Both the position numbers and the translations under genes were made by a program. A DNA stretch of 64,000 nucleotides, taken from contig JACSVZ010000002.1 of the NCBI GenBank assembly GCA_014706295.1, forward strand, positions 106,016,547-106,080,546, in the 5' to 3' direction. The notes below the pieces were generated by a model. It worked only from the letters and a program-made list of their open reading frames with translations, was not told where the DNA came from and searched no databases. Position 1 is the stretch's first letter. Each line of letters starts with the position of its first letter. Positions 25,829 to 37,574 of the stretch are shown here, piece after piece. The DNA comes from Lycocorax pyrrhopterus obiensis (Eukaryota; Chordata; Aves; Passeriformes; Paradisaeidae).

Positions 25829-25869
25829 TAAAAAAAAAAAGGAAAAAAAAAAGAAAAAAGAAAAAAAAG
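25829..25869. repeat. A-rich purine tract
   Basis: About 40 bases made almost only of A with scattered G. It is a low-complexity tract, read as a Phe-run on the minus strand. No element ending in poly-A is recognisable upstream, so it is not clearly a retroposon tail. Confidence 0.85.
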
Positions 25870-27090
25870 CACCCTGTGATGTGAACCAGTCAGTTTGCCA
25901 GTTTGAGCTGAGGAGCTGGAGTGACGGAGGCAAATTGGTTTCCAGCAGTTGCAATAGAAATCTCAGGAGACAGCTGGCTCTGCACAAGCAAGCTAAGCTG
26001 TGCTTTACAGTTATGGCATTAAAGTCCAAACCTCACAGAAGTGAATGAGCATCTGAGGAAAGCTAATCAGAACTCCAGGTAAAGGACCTTAAATCTGCAC
26101 TGCACAGACATTGACCCGGACTTTTCTCTGAAGATTTACTAAGTCTTGAATGTCCACAATGTATAGCAGAGTAAAATTCATTATACAGTGGTAAAGGTAA
26201 TCAGTAGAGCATCTGGTTAAATTGTTCCAGGCAGAAGAGTGAAGGTAAAATACAGAGGAGCATATCAGGTTTTATTTCATATTGCTCTGTGTAGGCTGAA
26301 CACAACCCGAACTGCTTTTACTTCTTCATTTTTCAATCTTAACTCTTTCAAAGCAGTGTACAGTGACCACATCTCTTACAGAATGATACAGGGTGAAATA
26401 TGAATTCATCACTATTGAATATACAGAACTACCATTAAATGAGTAAACCTATCAAATTTATAATCTATGTGCGTAGAAAAATCATTATTTTACCACTTAG
26501 TTTGATAGCAAACATTTATTTGAAAGAGCACTGTTATTAGCAGCCTGCTTTCAATTAAGAATCTGTTCCTTTATGACTGTTTTTTGAAGACTTAACATCA
26601 TGGCTGTTGCATAAGTCTCATCAGATTTTTGGCATAAGCATTCTTAGACCAGCTGCAATCAGGTTTCATTTGGGTAAATTGTCCTTCTAGTAAAAGACAC
26701 AGTTATAAAAATGGTTTGGGTTTCATCCTGTCTTTCTCACTTTCAGAGAAGACAGAAAAAAGTAAATTTAATAATGAAAAGTAATGGTGATATTTACAAA
26801 GATAATGCTAATTTGTTCTGTGCGCTTGAGTGGTGGTGTGAGGTGAACATTTGTCTTTTATAATCGGAGCAGAACCATTAAACCTATTTCACACAGGCTG
26901 TCAGCCATCCGTCCAGTGGCAATGCCTTTTACTCACAATTAAGCAGGCTACTTAAAGCTTTGTCATTTGTTTCACTTAAATTAAAAAAAAAAATCAAACT
27001 TTGCTTGCTAAAATGAATGTAAGTAGGAGAAATATTTCAATTTGGGATAATATGTCAGCCTGCTACATCTGAAGACAGAGGGAAGAAATT
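25870..27090. other. Anonymous stretch upstream of a CR1 copy
   Basis: No gene or repeat recognised. The interval 26830-26970 is a balanced-composition, non-repetitive block in AT-rich surroundings and looks like a candidate conserved non-coding element, judged only by texture. Confidence 0.45.
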
Positions 27091-27164
27091 TGAAGAGGCA
27101 AGGCCAAATCATGTGGGGACCAGCATGAAAACCAACTGCAGAAACAATCCCCTCCCTGTGCAAG

Positions 27165-27809
27165 TTGAGACTTCCTGATACCTTCTACTGCAGGTGTGAG
27201 GCTCTGGAACTAGAAGGCCAGACAACTGATGATGTGGACAAAGGTCCTGCTGGGATAGTGGGGCCTCCTAAAACAGCACCACCTGTACCCAGCATCAAGA
27301 CCTCCTCTGTCAACAGGAAAAGAAGGGTGGTTGTAATAGGAGACTCCCTTCTAAGGGGAACAGAGGGGCTGGTATGCAGACTGGACCCAATTCACAGAGA
27401 AGTCTGCTGTCTCCCAGGGGCTCGGATAAGGGACATAACTGGAAAACTCTTGAGCCTAGTAAGGCCCTCTGATTACCATCTGTCATTGGTTGTTCAAAGT
27501 GGCAGTGGCAAAATAACAAAGAAAAGTCTGAGAGCAATCAGAAGAGCCTTCAGGGCCCTGGGATGATTGGTAGAAGGATCAGGAGTACAGGTAGTGATTT
27601 CCTTGATTCTTCCAGTAACAATGAGTATAACTGATATGAACAGGCAGATCCTTCTGGTCAATGCATGGCTCCAAGGTTGGTGTCAGTGGAAAAATTTTGG
27701 GTTTGTTGACCATGGAAGGATCTACTCAACACCTGTTCTATTGATACCTGATGGGACACACTCAGAGGGGAAAAAGAGCTCTGGCACAGGAGCTAGTGGG
27801 GCTTGTTGA
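27165..27809 (+). pseudogene. CR1 ORF1 esterase-domain pseudogene
   Basis: CR1-type ORF1 proteins carry an SGNH/GDSL-like esterase domain. The block-I motif GDSLLRGTEG sits at residues 59-68 of the frame from 27165, after RRVVVI, and includes the nucleophile-type serine of GDS. LPGARIRDITGKLLSLVRP and the later NFGFVDHGRIYSTP follow. The last catalytic-type D..H pair is seen in IPDGTHSEGK near 27750-27780. The reading frame is interrupted by TGA at 27564-27566, where related copies read Arg; a CpG-decayed CGA is the simple explanation. The same frame then continues to 27809. The upstream N-terminal part of ORF1 is missing or unrecognisable. Function in the living element is thought to be in RNP formation; this copy is not functional. 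Confidence 0.85.
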
Positions 27810-27952
27810 CAGAACTTTAACCTAGCTTGGATGGGCGAAAGGAATAAAACCAGGCTTGCCAGTGATGAGTGACGGGATGGTGAGAAAAAACTTGAGGAAA
27901 CAAGCATTGATGGTTCCTCAGTCTGCTTCACAAGGTGTTGTCTACACTGTAC

Positions 27953-28556
27953 CACACTTGAAATGTATTTCTACACTAATAACCCAGCATGGGAAGCAAA
28001 CAAGAGGAGCTGGAGGCTTTGGCCAGGCCCAGAGAACTGACTTCACTGGCATAAGTGAAACCCGGTGGGAGGAGTCCTGTGACTGGAGCACCATTATAGA
28101 TGGTTACAGGTTCTTCAGGAGGGACGGGCAGGGCAGAGGAGGTGAGAGGGTGGAGGTGGCATTGCATGTAATGGAAGGGATGGAATGTATGGAGCCCACA
28201 ACTGGCAATGGCACAGTTGAGAGCCTCTGGGTAAGAAACAAGAGACAAACGAATAATGTGGCTGTCATTGTGGGAGTCTGCTATGGACCTCTGAGTCAGG
28301 ACGATGGCACTGACAAATTATTCTTTGAGGAACTAAGGGACACTTCCACGTCAACTGCCCTTGTCCTTATGGGGGACTTCAGCTTGCCAGAAATTAACTG
28401 GGAGCATCACACAGCTGGTACAACCCAGGCCAGAAGATTCCTAAAGAAGCAGGATGTCAACTTTATGAAGGAACAGGTGCTAAGGGAGCTGACTCAGAAA
28501 GATGCCCTCCTTGATCTGCTGCTTGTCAACAGCATGGATCTCATGAGCAAAGTGGG
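27953..28556 (+). pseudogene. CR1 ORF2 endonuclease-domain pseudogene
   Basis: The beginning of ORF2 is recognisable at DNA level from about 27953, but it is frame-shifted relative to the rest. From about 28040 the frame gives TGISETRWEESCDW (matching the 'ITETWWD' block), GYRFFRRDGQGRGG, VESLWVRNK, VGVCYGPLSQDD, then LVLMGDFSLPEINWEHH with the conserved DF of AP endonucleases, and finally KDALLDLLLVNSMDLMSKVG. The C-terminal 'SDH' catalytic block expected next is absent because the sequence jumps to the linker. The APE-type nuclease of CR1 nicks target DNA to prime reverse transcription. The Trp-to-Arg change in the first block, the missing SDH and the frame breaks mark it as inactive. Confidence 0.85.
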
Positions 28557-28559
28557 TCT

Positions 28560-28766
28560 CAGTGCCCTGAGCTGGAGGACCATGACTGTGAGAATGATCA
28601 GCTCCCAGTCAACCCTGGAATTTTGTGGGATATGCTGCTCCAGCAGATGAGACTGAGGGAAGACCTCATTGCAGTCTACGACATCCTCATGAGAAAGAGG
28701 AGGGGCAGACACTATCTCTCTGTGGTGCCCACTGACAGGACCCAAGGGAATGGCCTGAAGTTGTGA
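28560..28766 (+). pseudogene. Fused pre-RT linker and C-terminal tail of CR1 ORF2
   Basis: A different frame from the endonuclease is open from 28560 to TGA at 28764-28766. Residues 1-28 (QCPELEDHDCENDQLPVNPG and following, to WDMLLQ) match the linker that normally precedes the 'LDPYKSMGPDGIHP' start of the RT. Directly after, MRLREDLIAVYDILMR matches the end of ORF2 ('RRLRGDLIAVYNFLMRG'), followed by SVVPTDRTQGNGLKL. The whole polymerase core between them is gone. The join around 28641-28649 preserves the reading frame, and short 'cag' repeats at the junction suggest a microhomology deletion. Confidence 0.75.
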
Positions 28767-29010
28767 CAGGGGAGGTTTAGGTTGGGTGTTAGGAAAGGTT
28801 CTTCATCCAGAGGGTGGTTGGGCACTGGAACAGGCTCCCCGGGGAAGTGGTCACAACACCCAAGCCTGCCAGAGTTCAAGGAGTGTTTGGACAATGCTCT
28901 CAGGCACATGGAGTGACTCTTGGGGATGATGCTGTGCAGGGCCAGGAGCTGGACTCAATGATCCTTGTGGGTGCCTTCCAACTTGGCACATTCTGTGATT
29001 TTGTGACTTC
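28767..29010 (+). repeat. CR1 3' end with terminal repeat motif
   Basis: This is the stereotyped CR1 3' region. It runs through 'ttaggttgggtgttaggaaa' near 28778, 'gaacaggctccccggggaa' near 28829, 'gccagagttcaaggagtgtt' and 'gggccaggagctggactcaa' near 28939. It continues through 'tgatccttgtgggtgccttc' and ends with 'ttctgtgattttgtgact'. CR1 RT recognises the 3' end of its RNA, and copies end in short ATTCTGTG-type repeats rather than poly-A, as here. Confidence 0.9.
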
Positions 29011-31465
29011 TGACCCATACATCAGCTCTGCCCTCCTCCCCACTTCCGTACCATCATCACCAGCCCCCTCAGGAGGGACATAGCCACCAGAGGGATGAAA
29101 GTACGGAGCCAGACACACTATTTTGTGCACAATTGAGTAACAGCGGAAAAATTCCTGTGCACCTGACCGCGGCAGCTCCCCAGCTGCTCTGCTCTTCCTG
29201 GCTTGCATAAACCCTCCACCTGGAGAGGCAGTGGGAGAAGGAGGAAGCAGAAGGAATGAAAGGGACTCAGGCACCCAGGCTAATGCAGAGGTTATTATTA
29301 TCATCACGAATTTATTGACAGTCTATCAGATTTGGATGAAAAATTCAAAGATAATGCCAGTATCATGTTAAGGGGAAGTTCTGTAGTACGTATTACAGGC
29401 ATTGCAAGGATGCCAGAGCAAATCCACTTTCAGTGGTGAACTGGGTAATACGTTGCATTTTTAAAGGCCATTCGTCCTGAGAGATTATGAATTTATATTG
29501 CCTAAGGTTGTATTCCATCATTACGAAAGTGCTAGAATCCTCCTTAAAATTTGTTTTACCTGTAGTAGCACTGGGAATTTTGTCTCCTGCACTACATTTA
29601 CTAACACTGGCATTTTGACATTTGAGTTATCTTTTGGTTTTACATGCCACAGGAAAAAACTAGAGACACAACTTCTTTTAATAATGCAACTAGTGGTTCT
29701 ACTTATTCAGTAGCCTCAAGCCACTGACACCTTTCTTTACTTCCTATACAATCCTCTCCACTTACAAAGGTCTACTGCTAAATGATTAAATCGGTGATCA
29801 AGCTGTGATCTCTTTAACTTAGCTGAGATTTTTCTCAGCCAAAGGGAGGTGTCGCTTTACACTTTCTCCGACAAAAATTTGTATATGCTATGTTCCGTTA
29901 GTAGAAGGAAATGTAAAGAGAAAGGGTAAATGCAATTACTGTACAGTAGTACTGTGCAGTAGTCTAATATTTCAACCCAAAAATGCCACGTATCCCCAAC
30001 GTATCCCTTTTCAGCATAGATTCCCTTTTATTTACAGTCATTCTGAACCCAGGCTTGGCAACCAACTCGCTATTGTTTTTGTGAATTCAATTTTGGAAGA
30101 ATTTAAGAGCTGATGTAACCTTGCTGGGCCATTTTTCTCTTACATTTCCCTCTGCTATTCTGAGGAATTCTTTGTTGCCAGAAAGTTTGTGGACAAAAAG
30201 TACCTTTTGAGCAAAGGGAAGAAAATATTGTAAGGAGTGAAGCTTAAGTCCACTTCAGATTTGTCTGAGAAAGGGCAGAAAGGACATGCCCCCAGGAAGG
30301 AACAAGCCTCAGCCGTGGTGACTCACCGGTAGAAGTGATTTGCCACCAGGACTGATATTCTTGCATGCTTATCACCAACCAACATTCTCTTCCTCAGCCT
30401 GGCTTCAGACAAAGGATCATTTAACATTTCTGTATTAACTCTAAACATTCTCAGCATTTCTGGGTGTTCTGGACCTTGTAAGCCATCTTCTGAAGGATCT
30501 GAGGGTGTCTACTGAAACACAGACAGTACATAGCCATACTCATCTAGATATGAACTTCCTGGGCCCTAAGTATTCAACAAAATACTATTTTAAGTAGCGC
30601 AGCGCAGTGGAGGCACTCTGTGTGTTCTCGATTCCTCCCAACTCTGCTTAGTTTTATTTTGTGTTTTCTTTCCCCATGGACATCAGTAATTGGTTTATAG
30701 AAAATTATAGGCAATATATTTCATTTCTTTTGTACAAGTACCTATGTTGAGAAGAAGAATTCTAAGATATCCTAATCTATTAAAGTCTTAATGTAAAAAG
30801 GTGTTTTCATGGTCTTTTCAGAGACAATATAACTGAGATTTTCTAGTAAATTCCGACCAGCTGCCAAGGACGTCTTGCCATAAGAAACAAACTTTTGTGA
30901 GATGAAGTTCTGAATGGATGGAAAGTGCTCACATCTGGAGGAGTTCTTGATTTAAACATGAAAACTATGGTGTGGTCCTACAGAGGAAGGCTATGAATGT
31001 TCTGACCCCCACGTGCTGCTTGTAACCCACATCTGACCTACCTGTGAATTAAAAGTTGGTGCCTTCCATGCAGGCTGGAGAAGCAGGTGCTCAGTGATAC
31101 AGAATTGATCCTCAGCATATATCCAGTGCATCTCCAAAATTTTATTTGATGAAACAATGTTTTGCAAGTAGGGCAAGAAGGAATTTGTGTTGGAGTTAAA
31201 CCGTCTGGCCAACACCTTTGCAAGTGCCATCTCAGCTAAAGACTCCTGTTAGTGTAGTCACTGGAGAATGTACGTCCTTGGGGCCTGAACAGGTGACATC
31301 TAGTTGTAATCAAGGCTTCAATGAAGTTTGAGCCTCAGCTGGGGTCTGTGAAGGTCTTTTAGCCATTACCTGGCACTACTGAAGGTGAAAGAAAAAACAA
31401 TGCGGAAGTACTTCAGATTATTTTGAATAGGATATGAAATAGATCACCTAACACATTAATAAAGG
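29011..31465. other. Anonymous stretch between two CR1 copies
   Basis: No gene or dispersed repeat recognised. Open frames near 28900-29307 (minus) are antisense shadows of the CR1 3' end and its flank. A small 'tactgtacagtagtactgtgcagtagt' region near 29938-29965 is locally palindromic. Confidence 0.5.
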
Positions 31466-31472
31466 AAGACAA

Positions 31473-31930
31473 GGAGCTACTGGAGAGGGTCCAGCAGAGG
31501 CCACAAAGATGATCAGGGGTCTGGGGCATCTCTCATGGGAAGAGGCTGGTCCTGTTTAGTCTAGAGAAGAGAAGACTGAGAGTTCTCATTAATGCTTATA
31601 AAAATCTCAAAGGGTGGGTGTTAAGACAATGGTGCCAGACTCTTTTTGGTGGTGCCCAGTGACAGGACAAGGGGCAGTGGCCATAAACTAAAACACAAGA
31701 AGTTTCACCTCAAAATGAGTTAGAACTGCTTCATGTTAAGGGTATCAGAGCATGGGAACAGCTGCCCAGGGAGGTCATGGAGTCTCCTTTTCTGCAGACA
31801 TTCAAAACCCACCTGGATGTATTCCTGTGTAACCTGCTCTAGGTGACCCTGCCTTGGCAGGGGCATTGGACTAGATGATCTCCAGAGATCATTTCCAACC
31901 CCAGCAATTCTGTGATTTTGTGATTCTGTA
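31473..31930 (+). mobile_element. CR1 LINE, 5'-truncated, plus strand
   Basis: The copy begins inside the C-terminal part of ORF2. A conceptual reading gives ELLERVQQR, then with a shift ATKMIRGLGHLSWEE, and later INAYKNLKGWV. These match the C-terminal region of CR1-type ORF2. The DNA continues with 'gtgcccagtgacaggacaag', 'gggaacagctgcccagggag' and 'acattcaaaacccacctgga'. It ends with 'ggactagatgatctccagag', 'atcatttccaaccc' and the terminal 'ttctgtgattttgtgattct' at 31909-31928. A perfect hairpin, ATGATCTC (31875-31882) and GAGATCAT (31885-31892) around CA, lies in the 3' UTR, a known conserved structure of this CR1 type. In-frame stops show it is a fossil. Confidence 0.95.
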
Positions 31931-31934
31931 AAGC

Positions 31935-34900
31935 CGGTGACAGAAAGACCATTAGACAGAAATGAAAAAAAAATAGCATTCAGACTACCTAAAATTATAA
32001 CCTATCTGTGGCTCTGTTCAGCTCAGCCACTTAAGAAGTAGAGCTTTTCTAAGAATTTAACCATTTTTTGGATTTAGCTCTGCTTTATTTTTTCATTTCT
32101 AACATTCTAGGGTCTGCAGAATGTGTTGTGACAATGGATGTATGTGATTTGTAGAATGCTGGGCCTTGGTGAAAGAAATGGTGCCTTTACAAGGGAATAC
32201 TTACCAGGACTTGCACAGGATCTTGTAGCACTTATGTTTGATAACACGTTAGAGGTGGGGAGACACATAAAACTGCAGATCTGTGAGATGTTGTAAGTCC
32301 TTCTGACGGTCAGGGAGTGTCAGTGACATGAGCCTGCTTCTCATCCTCTTAACACCAGATGGAAATGCCAGAAATAAACAAATATTTCAGTTCTGTGTAA
32401 AAGTCCTTGGGAAAGGCCAGGACAGATAAAACATTGGGGAGGGGGAAGAAGCACAATGGAGAATGAACCAAACAATAAATGTGACCATGTGCACTGTGAA
32501 CCACCTGACTAAACCAGATGCCTCTGGAGAGGAAACAGCCAAATACCTCTATCCCCTGGAGCCATCAAAGGAAGCCTGCAATGCAGGGCATCAGCATTAT
32601 CCTCTCAGGTTTAATATCTGATGTGTTTGCATCTGTGCTGGGGGAGCGCAGCAGAATTCCTGTTACAAGAGTACAATAGCTCTCCTACAAGCTAAAACTG
32701 CACAGGCCAGTACTGGGGCATATGCTGGATTCAGATGTGTCAGGAGAAGGCTTGCGATTTTTTTCCCTTAGTATTGGAAAAAGCATTAAATGGAAGCAAA
32801 CTAATACCCTGTATCTGCTGCACCTTGAGAGAAATGTTTCAGCCTTGTCTGAGACCCACTGCTGTTCATAAACAGTGCTGTTGGTTCAATTTCATTCCCT
32901 TTCTGGCCCATTGTTATTTTAATAACTCTTTTATTTGCAATATTATTTTAAGATGGTGGGAGAGCCCGTAAATAGCTTTACTGTATTCATTAAAGTTTTC
33001 TGGATGAAAAAATTTCTAATAACTCTACGAATGGGTCAATACATTCCCTACTCACAACAACCAGCAAGAAAGGACAGGAAACTCCCTCGAGGAATTTTCT
33101 ACAGACAGTTCCATCAGGAAGGCATTAAGAGTATATTTATCTCTTGCCTGCCCCTGTTCCTCTTGGAACAAGCAAAGCAGTCGGGATCCGGGAACCAGGA
33201 TATCTCAAGAGATCTGCCAGAGGTCAGGCATTTCTGCCTACAAACCCAGAGCCTGTGTGCTACCCATACTCCCTGCAGTTGTTTCTTAGTCCTGGCAGTG
33301 CAGATCCAGAACAGAGCCAAGGCATGGAGAGGACTTCACACAATGTATATTTACTTTGGGGTAGATTCTTGATTGTTTCTGGATGAGAATTTAATGAGAT
33401 ATACCATAGGTCCTGGCCTGAATATGGAACACACCCTTTTTCCAAAAAGCAGACAACTTCAGACTCAGGACCAGGCAGAGGGGAGCAGACCCTGCAGTCT
33501 CCTGTTCATGTAGTTTGTGAGGGGTACATGACCTAAACACGCAATACCTCTACCAGCTGTCCACAATTGTAAAGAATAAAAAAGGGGTGTAAATGACACT
33601 GTTCTCCTGATATGTTCAATAACATTGATTTGACTGGAAATTAGTCAGGACTTACTCATGTCATTTGTCATTTTCTCTTTGTCAGCATCACTGAATAAAT
33701 TTGCAAGTTGTTGACCCAGTTGAACATTGGTTTTCTACACCTCGTATCACTGGGAAGGAGGTTCTGAAAGAAGGAGGCTCTGGAGAGGTGCAAATGATCC
33801 ATAGTGTTTTATAAACCTGGGGAATATGGAGAAGTCAGTCAAAACAAAATAATACAACATTAAGGTAGCACAGTGGCTTAAAATGTCAAGACAAATAAAG
33901 AATTAACCTCTCATATGGGTTGCAAGTGGCCACTTGAATAAGGAGTACATGATTTGTCCCTTGGTCATGGTAAAGGCAGAGATTCCTCAGGAGCCAAGAA
34001 CATGTGGATGAAAGGTTGTATCACCAGAGAAGAAAGGATATGGCAAACGAGTTAGGTATTTTTGTTCTCCTCAAAGGCAGAATTCTGTTTTCTGGAGGCC
34101 AGTCTGTCCCTCATTCAACTTCATTTTCTTTTCTCACAGTAAGAAGCTGTCACAGACAACAGGTATCTCATCATCGTATAAAATGCAACAGAGAATAGGG
34201 AAAAAAGTTTGGGGATAAATAATTGATTGTTTTAGGAAATAGTGACAAGGAGTATTTTTCTGTAAACACAGTATATGTTAGAAAGGAAAAAGGCACTGTT
34301 CTGTGAGGACAAGGACAAGAGAGAGATCCCAGCAGAGGGTGCTCTCACTTATCAGAATTTTGCCTGAGGGGGCAAGTTTCTCCCCATAGGAGTCGGTAGG
34401 AAAAAGAGTATTTCTGTTAGCTCTGTGATGCCTGGTTATATGCTGGTCTAGCAGTTCTGCAATTGTCAACCAGGAAATCACCACAGGGGGGGCATTCAAT
34501 CTTTCAGAGCAAGGAGGAGCTGGAGGAAATCCTCTTGCCACTCACTCCCTTGCAGTTCAGAAGACAGATGCACCTTGCTGTCTGTGGGGTGAGGGACGGA
34601 AATTAGTGGAATGAAGGATGAGCAGAGCCCAGGCAGCAGCACAGCTTCATGGCAAGCATTCTGTGGGCAGACCTGGAAAATGCTTGGCCATTGGCATCCT
34701 GGAATCCAGATTTCAAAGTAGGACCAAAGGACAACATTTGCTGGGTCTGGTCTAGCATCAACAATCAGAAATTGAACTATTTTATTTTGTCTTTCATCTG
34801 CAGATGAGCAGTACCTGGCAGCTGGAACAGATTCTTAGTATTGAATTTATAGAAAGTAAAGCAAGCTTTCTTAGCTATGGGGACATGGCCATCATTGGTT

Positions 34901-36080
34901 TTTACAATTCCTCTCTCCTAGCCTGAATAATTTATCTGAAGGAAAAAAATAAAAACTACAGTGTGCGTTACAATAAAAATACAATAAAAATTTTGGAAAC
35001 AGATAAATTCACAACTCACAGCTTAGCTGCGTTTTTACTTCAAGAAAAAATGACAGAAATAAGTTGATGGAAGCATTTTTCAGAGAAACATAGTGATTAA
35101 CCCCATGCTACAGAATAAGAACATCTCCTTTAGTTTCCTCCACTGAATTAAGAAAAACTGGAATATTGAGAGCTTTTTCTTGGAATAAATCAAATTAAAT
35201 TTGAAAGGGGAAGAGGGCACTCTGCTGCCAGAATTAAAAATGCCTACAACAGGGAACTATTCAAGAGGAGACATTGCACTGTTGGAGTCTGAATTAACTT
35301 GTCCCTTGGTACGAGAAGGCAAGATCCCTGGCAGGCAGGAGGAGAAGAAAGATCAACATCTGACTTTTGTACCTGTGTGAGCCTTCTGGGGCCCCTCCAA
35401 TGAGTAACACTTGTATAGCCACGGAGCAGGGGAGGAAATGTCTCAGTTCAGGTCCATAGGTGCTGTGTGGTGGGAGGTGGAAGTGCCCTGGCATGCCTGA
35501 TGGGAAGCAGTGGGATGAGTCATTTTGCTAGCAGCAACCCGGGCACATTGTTTCTCTTGTTTTTGCAAAGGTTTATGTTTTATTTGTTGTTTCCTGATTG
35601 TTTTCTGTAGTCAGTCATCAACCTGAAAGCAGCTGTTTTGATCATCTTGTTAGGTGAAAGGAAGCACACTGGGGCTCTTCACATGGATAGGGATTACTTA
35701 CCTGAGATGAAGGAAAAGCCTGAATGGCTCAGGCTTGGATTCCCCAAGGGGAAGTTACTTGTCAAAATTAATGATAATGATACCTTTCAAATTAAGGCTA
35801 CAGCCAATGAACATTCTCTGTTGTAGCAACTGTTTGCTATGTACGGGCTTTTTGGGGGCAAACACCTTTGACTCATGTCTGCTCTTCTTTAATCCTTTAA
35901 TATTGGAAATAGGAGAGTAGAATTCCTCCTGGTTTTGCTAACCTCTGAAGAATACAAAGCCAAGACCAGAAAATCCCAGTCCTGAAACAAGTTTTTTTTT
36001 TCCCCGTGACCCTGTTTGAAAAGTGTTTGGTGTCTTCTAATTGCATTTCTCACTTCAAGTATTTGCATTATTGGCTGTAA
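31935..36080. other. Anonymous stretch downstream of a CR1 copy
   Basis: No gene or repeat recognised. The largest frame, 32935-33372 on the plus strand, is 145 codons and overlaps open frames in two other registers, with no recognisable domain. Its composition is that of random sequence. Confidence 0.5.
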
Positions 36081-36083
36081 TAA

Positions 36084-36147
36084 TGCTGTATCTGCTGAAA
36101 GTATTAAAAATCAATAAAGCACAGTTGACGTATAGACCATAAAAAGG
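36084..36147 (+). repeat. Copy A of a small local repeat pair
   Basis: The segment starting 'tgctgtatctgctgaaa' shares 30 of its first 36 bases with 37505-37540. The first 13 bases are identical, and 'aaaaatcaat' matches exactly later on. A weaker match ('atagac') follows after a short gap. The flanks differ. The pair may be two copies of an unnamed old repeat or a decayed local duplication. Confidence 0.4.
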
Positions 36148-37504
36148 TAGAGTTGTTTTGGAGTGCAAAAAGAATACGAAAGCAGCTGAAATTCTTGCCT
36201 TTCCTTTTAGATAAAATAACGGCCCACAGATCTATTTATATTTTATACAATTATTGGCTTTTCCATTCTTAGATTAACATTCAAAATCAATTCACATAAG
36301 GGTGGGATGATGCTGCTAGTGAATGCAGTAAAATATCTTCCACAGAAAAAATTACACCTCTCTCTTCTTTGAAAGTCATAGTTAAAGGTGCTGATAGCAA
36401 AAGGGTCTTTGGCAAAGTGGAAATCTCAGCTGCAGATGGGAAGTTTATTGCCTTCCTTTGCATTTTATAGCATATTCTGTAAATCAGATGGGGAAAGCAA
36501 TGGACATTTGCCAAAGCAGAACCCCATTTGTCTAATCACCAAGTATACCCACAAGCTCCACAGGAGAATATACCCGTGAAGCTCTTTACATGACTGTCTG
36601 GAGTGTAAAACAGAAGAAATGAGGGAGCACTAGAGTTACTGTAAATGCTTGAGTATTTCTGCAAGTGTACTTTTTCATTTTTCCCTCAAAATTGTGTACA
36701 ACACTCATACTGTTAAGATTTCTGCATTCATTTTATCTCTTTTTTTTTTTCCTCCAGACAAAAGAAACCTCAGAAGATACTGGTGAAATGGAAAAAAAAA
36801 ATCACTGAGAAGGCCTTTTTTTAAGATATCTAACACTCACCCCCCTGCCCCCTTCTTTCCCTTGTACCCCAGGAAACCTCACTGAATTTAGTGCTGGGTA
36901 ATTTTACTGGATCCAAAAACAGAACAGATTCTGCTCAGCACAACACGTGCAGTGGCAGAAAGGCATCCTCCAAACGCCCTGGACATCCCGAGCTGAAGAG
37001 ACCTTCTCTGGGGGTGAAACAGTGCTTTGGTCTCGGTGCTAATTCAGCCCTTGTCCTCTCTGCTGTGACTGCCAACAACCGTATCAATTAGTCGTACCAA
37101 TTGTGATGGTGATTTCTGTGATGCGAACACCTGTCCTCTAGGAACTGGGCGAAGGCGACCAAACAGTTGTCAGATGGTAAGTGTAATGCTAATTGATCCA
37201 ATCCATAGATCTGTCTCTATATAATGCTTAGTGCCAGAAAGTTACACAGCCAGACATCTGGCAACTAGATGACCGTCTAACTCTCTATCAGTTTGACTTT
37301 GGCAGGAAACAAAGTTGGTCTAGTTGTGTATGCTGTGGGCAGCTTAAGAAACTTAAAACATTGTTTTATGCCTGTTGAAGGCCTCTCTCGCTTGCTCTTT
37401 ATTAAAATTATAATGCTGAAGTGACCTCTGGTCAGTACCAACCTGTCTCAGATGTGAACTGATGACCTAAGAGTGAAAGGTTCCCTACCTAGTTAATCCA
37501 GTTG

Positions 37505-37572
37505 TGCTGTATCTGCTAAAACACTGAAAAATCAATGAAGTAGTGATAAAGCATAGACTGTTAAAAAAAACC
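37505..37572 (+). repeat. Copy B of a small local repeat pair
   Basis: This is the partner of 36084-36147, in the same orientation and 1.4 kb downstream. It carries a five-base insertion relative to copy A before the 'catagac' part. See copy A for identity figures, counted by hand. Confidence 0.4.
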
Positions 37573-37574
37573 TC

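Larger units (their letters stand above)
27095..29010 (+). mobile_element. CR1 LINE with two internal deletions
   Basis: One CR1-family element in plus orientation retains, in order, the ORF1 esterase domain (27165-27809), the start and endonuclease domain of ORF2 (about 27953-28556), a short pre-RT linker (28560-28643), the C-terminal end of ORF2 (28644-28766) and the 3' end. The 3' end finishes with 'cattctgtgattttgtgact' at 28990-29009. Nearly all of the RT, which makes up most of ORF2, is absent. Length is about 1.9 kb against roughly 4.5 kb for a full CR1. ORF1 carries a stop and ORF2 has frame changes, so the copy is dead. The 5' boundary is approximate. Confidence 0.9.

Noticed and set aside
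32935..33372. 145-codon plus-strand open frame
   Set aside because: No recognisable domain and shadowed by two other registers.
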